DNA of 64,000 nt from Candidatus Saccharimonadota bacterium (GTDB lineage: Bacteria > Patescibacteriota > Saccharimonadia > Saccharimonadales > Saccharimonadaceae). The DNA lies in NCBI GenBank assembly GCA_905365145.1, contig CAJPIO010000002.1, positions 124,001-188,000 of the forward strand, given 5' to 3'. Under the pieces are notes generated by a model that saw only the letters and a list, made by a program, of their open reading frames with translations, was not told the DNA's origin and made no database searches. A program made the position numbers and the translations under genes. This document shows positions 61,405 to 64,000 of this stretch, piece by piece; the stretch's first letter is position 1, and the number at the start of each line of letters is the position of its first letter.

Positions 61405-62807
61405 TATTGTTCCTCCTTAGCCATCATATATGGATTATATAACGTTTTTAGACCTTTATCGCAAAGAGCTTTAGTCAGCAATCGGCTAGTTATTCTTGTT
61501 AATCCATCAATCGAAGCCAACTTATTCCGTTCAATAAATAGCACGGGAAGATCTATCGCACCTAGATTGTATCTAGCGGTTAGATAAATGTGTTTCGTAA
61601 AGGATCGCCGGCTTAGCGTCTGTATGCATTCTACTATTTTTTTATCTAAGATTGACGTAAGGTTTTCTATGACTCGATTCTCGTCAGCTACAGGCGGAAT
61701 AACTGCACCGATATCAGGTCGCATCACATCGCCCATATCGCTATAATTATCAATGTCTTTAATCATAGTCTCTGAGAATACTATTATATCAGCAGTTTCA
61801 TCACGAATGACATCGCCCACAGTGGTTGATTTGCTAAATAATACATTTTTTATAGTAAGATTTTGCGGCGTAGAATATTTTAGCCGCCACTGAGCGCCAT
61901 ATGTTGAATCGCGCACAACTTGAGCTTGGACTTGACGGCTCTTGATATCGTCATTTAAAGCCCTCTCCTGAGCATCAATAACATAAGGTTTTGCATCCAA
62001 CCCTTGTGCAGTAGAATTTTTATGGACACGCCAATAGTAAAGTATTTGCGAAACATGCGCAATCTGCTGCGGCTGCAGTATTCTTGTTATGCGCAAAAAA
62101 AGCTCCCAATCTTGAGCTCCGTTGTAGTTGCCGTCTTCACCTTCCAACTCCAACAAAAGTTTCCGCTGTATGACAGCAAAGTGCGTAATATAGTTGACCG
62201 ACCGCAAGAAATCAGCATTCCAATCAGGTTTGAAAAATGGTTGATATTGTCGTCCGCGTTCATCAAGCTTAATCTCGTCAGTGTATATAAATTTTACATC
62301 CGGCGAATTGTTTATCTTTTCGACAATTCGCAATAAAGCGTCTGAGTGCAGCATATCGTCATGATCAAGTAGCGCCACGTATTCCCCGCTAGCTTTATGG
62401 ATACCATAATTTGTCGCCCCGGCAATATGGCGATTGGCCTTAAGAAAAAAAGGCTTTATCTTTGCATTAGTCTTTGCTATAGCGCTGATTTCTTGTTTCA
62501 AGCCTGTATCAGGCGACGCATCATCAACAATAATTAGCTCCCAATTATCATACGATTGAGATTCAACTGACTGAACCATTTCCCTTAAGTATTTCGTTGG
62601 AGTATTATAAGCCGGTACAATAATCGACACTAGCGGCTGCCTATACAGCCTTTTGTTCGTACGAACAACCTTGTAATCACGCTGCCATAATTCGTATAGT
62701 TTACGCTGACGCGAATCAAGATAATTGCGATATGGCGAAATCAATAACAGCAAGAAAGAATAAAGCGCTCTATTGTGTTTTATCATATTTTTCAAGCGTT
62801 GCAGCAT
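61404..62807 (-). CDS. Glycosyltransferase family 2 with C-terminal extension
   Basis: A 467-residue protein. GT-A core: PLVSIIVPAYNTPTKYLREM, LIIVDDASPDTGLKQEI, NYGIHKASGEYVALLDHDDM (DxD), then FIYTDEIKLDERG and GAQDWELFLRIT. The C-terminal 160 residues are an unrecognised extension, as in rhamnosyltransferases of the RfbF/WbbL kind. It overlaps its neighbour by one base and follows the Wzt-like ATPase by 3 bases. Likely part of O-antigen-type assembly. Confidence 0.88.
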   Translation of the reverse strand: MLQRLKNMIKHNRALYSFLLLLISPYRNYLDSRQRKLYELWQRDYKVVRTNKRLYRQPLVSIIVPAYNTPTKYLREMVQSVESQSYDNWELIIVDDASPDTGLKQEISAIAKTNAKIKPFFLKANRHIAGATNYGIHKASGEYVALLDHDDMLHSDALLRIVEKINNSPDVKFIYTDEIKLDERGRQYQPFFKPDWNADFLRSVNYITHFAVIQRKLLLELEGEDGNYNGAQDWELFLRITRILQPQQIAHVSQILYYWRVHKNSTAQGLDAKPYVIDAQERALNDDIKSRQVQAQVVRDSTYGAQWRLKYSTPQNLTIKNVLFSKSTTVGDVIRDETADIIVFSETMIKDIDNYSDMGDVMRPDIGAVIPPVADENRVIENLTSILDKKIVECIQTLSRRSFTKHIYLTARYNLGAIDLPVLFIERNKLASIDGLTRITSRLLTKALCDKGLKTLYNPYMMAKEEQ

Positions 62808-62810
62808 ATT

Positions 62811-63977
62811 TTATTTCCATGTGTGATCTAGCTTCGTCACACCGCCCCAGCGGCCATGTCCATAATCGCGTTGGACTGAAAAAAACGGTCCTTCCTCGAT
62901 AAAAGCAATCACCTTTGTATCATTAGCCCCCATCAAACCCGCCTTGATAAAATACCTGCCTTCGTTAAGATTTAACTTTACAGTGTAGCGAGCTGATTGA
63001 TCTTTGATAGCGCTAGTTTTTTCTTGGTAAGTATTCGGTCCGTAAACATACTCGCCGTTTTCACGAAAAATTGCAACGCCTACATGTTTAACACCCTTTT
63101 GCTGCCATGATAATTCTACTGTCATAGTTTCTTCGAAATCATACATAGTTTTTTCTTTACCATCAGTGCCGCGCAACACTATTTTGAACGGTACCGCCCC
63201 TTCGTTATCGCCGTTTAGCCCAGCTGTCTGATCGTAATTCTGGCTGTTGCTACGACTATATGCCGCCGCAATACGATACGGTTTGCCAATCATTTTAACG
63301 TGGCCGTCTTCAATAAATACTGCTTTTGTACAAAACCTCTCGACTGCCGCCATATCGTGAGTTACTAAAATTACGGTACGTTTTTCACGCTTAAGCTTAT
63401 CAAAGTACGAATAGCACTTCTTTTGAAAAGCCTCATCGCCAACCGCAAGCACTTCATCAAGCAACAAAATATCAGCATGAGCGCGGATTGCAATTGAAAA
63501 GGCTAAACGGACCTGCATACCGCTTGAATAATTCTTAAGCCGTTCTTCCATAAAGTCTTCTAATTCTGCAAACTCAACAATCGCGCTATACATAGATTCC
63601 ATTTCTTCATGGCTAAACCCTAGCAGTGCACCATTAAGAAAGATATTTTCGCGGCCAGTTAACTCTGGATTAAATCCTACGCCGAGCTCAATAAACGGCA
63701 CTAGCGAACCGTGCACTTTAACGTTACCGCTATTTGGCGTATAAATACCAGCGATCGTTTTCAACAGTGTGCTCTTTCCTGAACCATTGCGGCCAACTAT
63801 ACCGAAAAAGTCTCCTTCGTTTATAGTAAAACTTATATCCTTTAACGGCGTAAACACACGATAGCCTTTGCGGCCTTTTAGTATATTTATCAACTGTTGT
63901 TTAACACCTGAACTAGCTTCAAGCGGAATTTTGAAAGATTTCGTTAGTTCGCTAATCTCGACAATTGCCTTAGACAT
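62811..63977 (-). CDS. ABC transporter ATPase for polysaccharide export (Wzt/TagH-like)
   Basis: A 388-residue ATPase. Walker A GIVGRNGSGKSTLLKTIAG, signature LKNYSSGMQVRLAFSIA, Walker B ILLLDEVLAVGDEAFQ and switch His in VTHDMAAVE. The long segment before Walker A is typical of the Wzt/TagH group. Residues about 250-388 form a Wzt-C-type beta-sandwich that recognises the glycan end. ATG 63977 is chosen over TTG 63980. The permease partner (Wzm/TagG) must lie beyond the window edge. Confidence 0.92.
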   Translation of the reverse strand: MSKAIVEISELTKSFKIPLEASSGVKQQLINILKGRKGYRVFTPLKDISFTINEGDFFGIVGRNGSGKSTLLKTIAGIYTPNSGNVKVHGSLVPFIELGVGFNPELTGRENIFLNGALLGFSHEEMESMYSAIVEFAELEDFMEERLKNYSSGMQVRLAFSIAIRAHADILLLDEVLAVGDEAFQKKCYSYFDKLKREKRTVILVTHDMAAVERFCTKAVFIEDGHVKMIGKPYRIAAAYSRSNSQNYDQTAGLNGDNEGAVPFKIVLRGTDGKEKTMYDFEETMTVELSWQQKGVKHVGVAIFRENGEYVYGPNTYQEKTSAIKDQSARYTVKLNLNEGRYFIKAGLMGANDTKVIAFIEEGPFFSVQRDYGHGRWGGVTKLDHTWK

Positions 63978-64000
63978 CAAACACTCTCCGCGAAGTACCG

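Overview
This 64 kb window is AT-leaning, gene-dense bacterial DNA. It most probably comes from a Patescibacteria/CPR genome of the Saccharibacteria (TM7) type. That assignment is an inference from gene content: small compact genes, a class III NrdD/NrdG reductase, sortase, type I restriction, a cell-surface glycan locus, and no biosynthetic pathways other than nucleotide-sugar and glycan synthesis. TGA clearly works as a stop codon, which argues against the recoded Gracilibacteria/SR1 lineages. No rRNA gene is present; the only tRNA I see is tRNA-Asn(GTT).

Layout. (1) 1-4.2 kb: VanZ-like protein and membrane-anchored thioredoxin, then a disturbed zone. Two look-alike cassettes (promoter, leader hairpin, tiny membrane protein, long 3' stem-loop) flank a decayed pentose-phosphate pair (frameshifted rpiB, 3' remnant of transketolase) and an IS481-like transposase. 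(2) 4.2-12.2 kb: ABC-2 exporter, Nudix hydrolase, CHAP amidase-type protein, CorA-type channel, polysaccharide deacetylase, DUF167, ParA-like ATPase and an orphan gene. (3) 12.2-22.8 kb: a defence island. Type I hsdR is separated from hsdM/hsdS by a Panacea (DUF4065)-type toxin-antitoxin pair and by a short plus-strand operon (DUF2188 + Cas2-like protein) behind a structured leader. hsdM-rhuM fragment-KAP NTPase-hsdS-AlbA_2 form one overlapping minus-strand operon. (4) 22.8-37.7 kb: RadC, a large cutinase/VWA/PKD surface protein, the NrdR-boxed nrdD-nrdG-flavin reductase operon ending in an 831-residue low-complexity protein, sortase next to a surface protein with an APNTG sorting signal, tRNA-Asn, a beta-lactamase-fold protein and a LexA-like regulator. 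(5) 37.7-64 kb: a glycan locus with O-antigen ligase, WcaJ-type initiating transferase, many glycosyltransferases, galE, the four dTDP-rhamnose genes, flippase, two DUF2142 proteins, a ChW-repeat surface protein and a Wzt-like ABC ATPase.

How it works together. Regions 4 and 5 build and decorate the cell surface: nucleotide sugars (GalE, RfbABCD), assembly and transfer (WcaJ, GTs), export (flippase and Wzt), polymerisation/ligation (O-antigen ligase), and protein anchoring (sortase). This fits an episymbiont that depends on surface contact with a host. Region 3 is the defence module.

The most striking sequence-level patterns are: the twin small-membrane-protein cassettes with base-pair-conserving substitutions; a recurrent -10 element ending 6-8 nt before the ATG (leaderless mRNAs) at about fourteen genes; the structured leader that can hide the ribosome site of the DUF2188/Cas2-like operon; and a 361 bp perfect repeat shared by the tandem DUF2142 genes.
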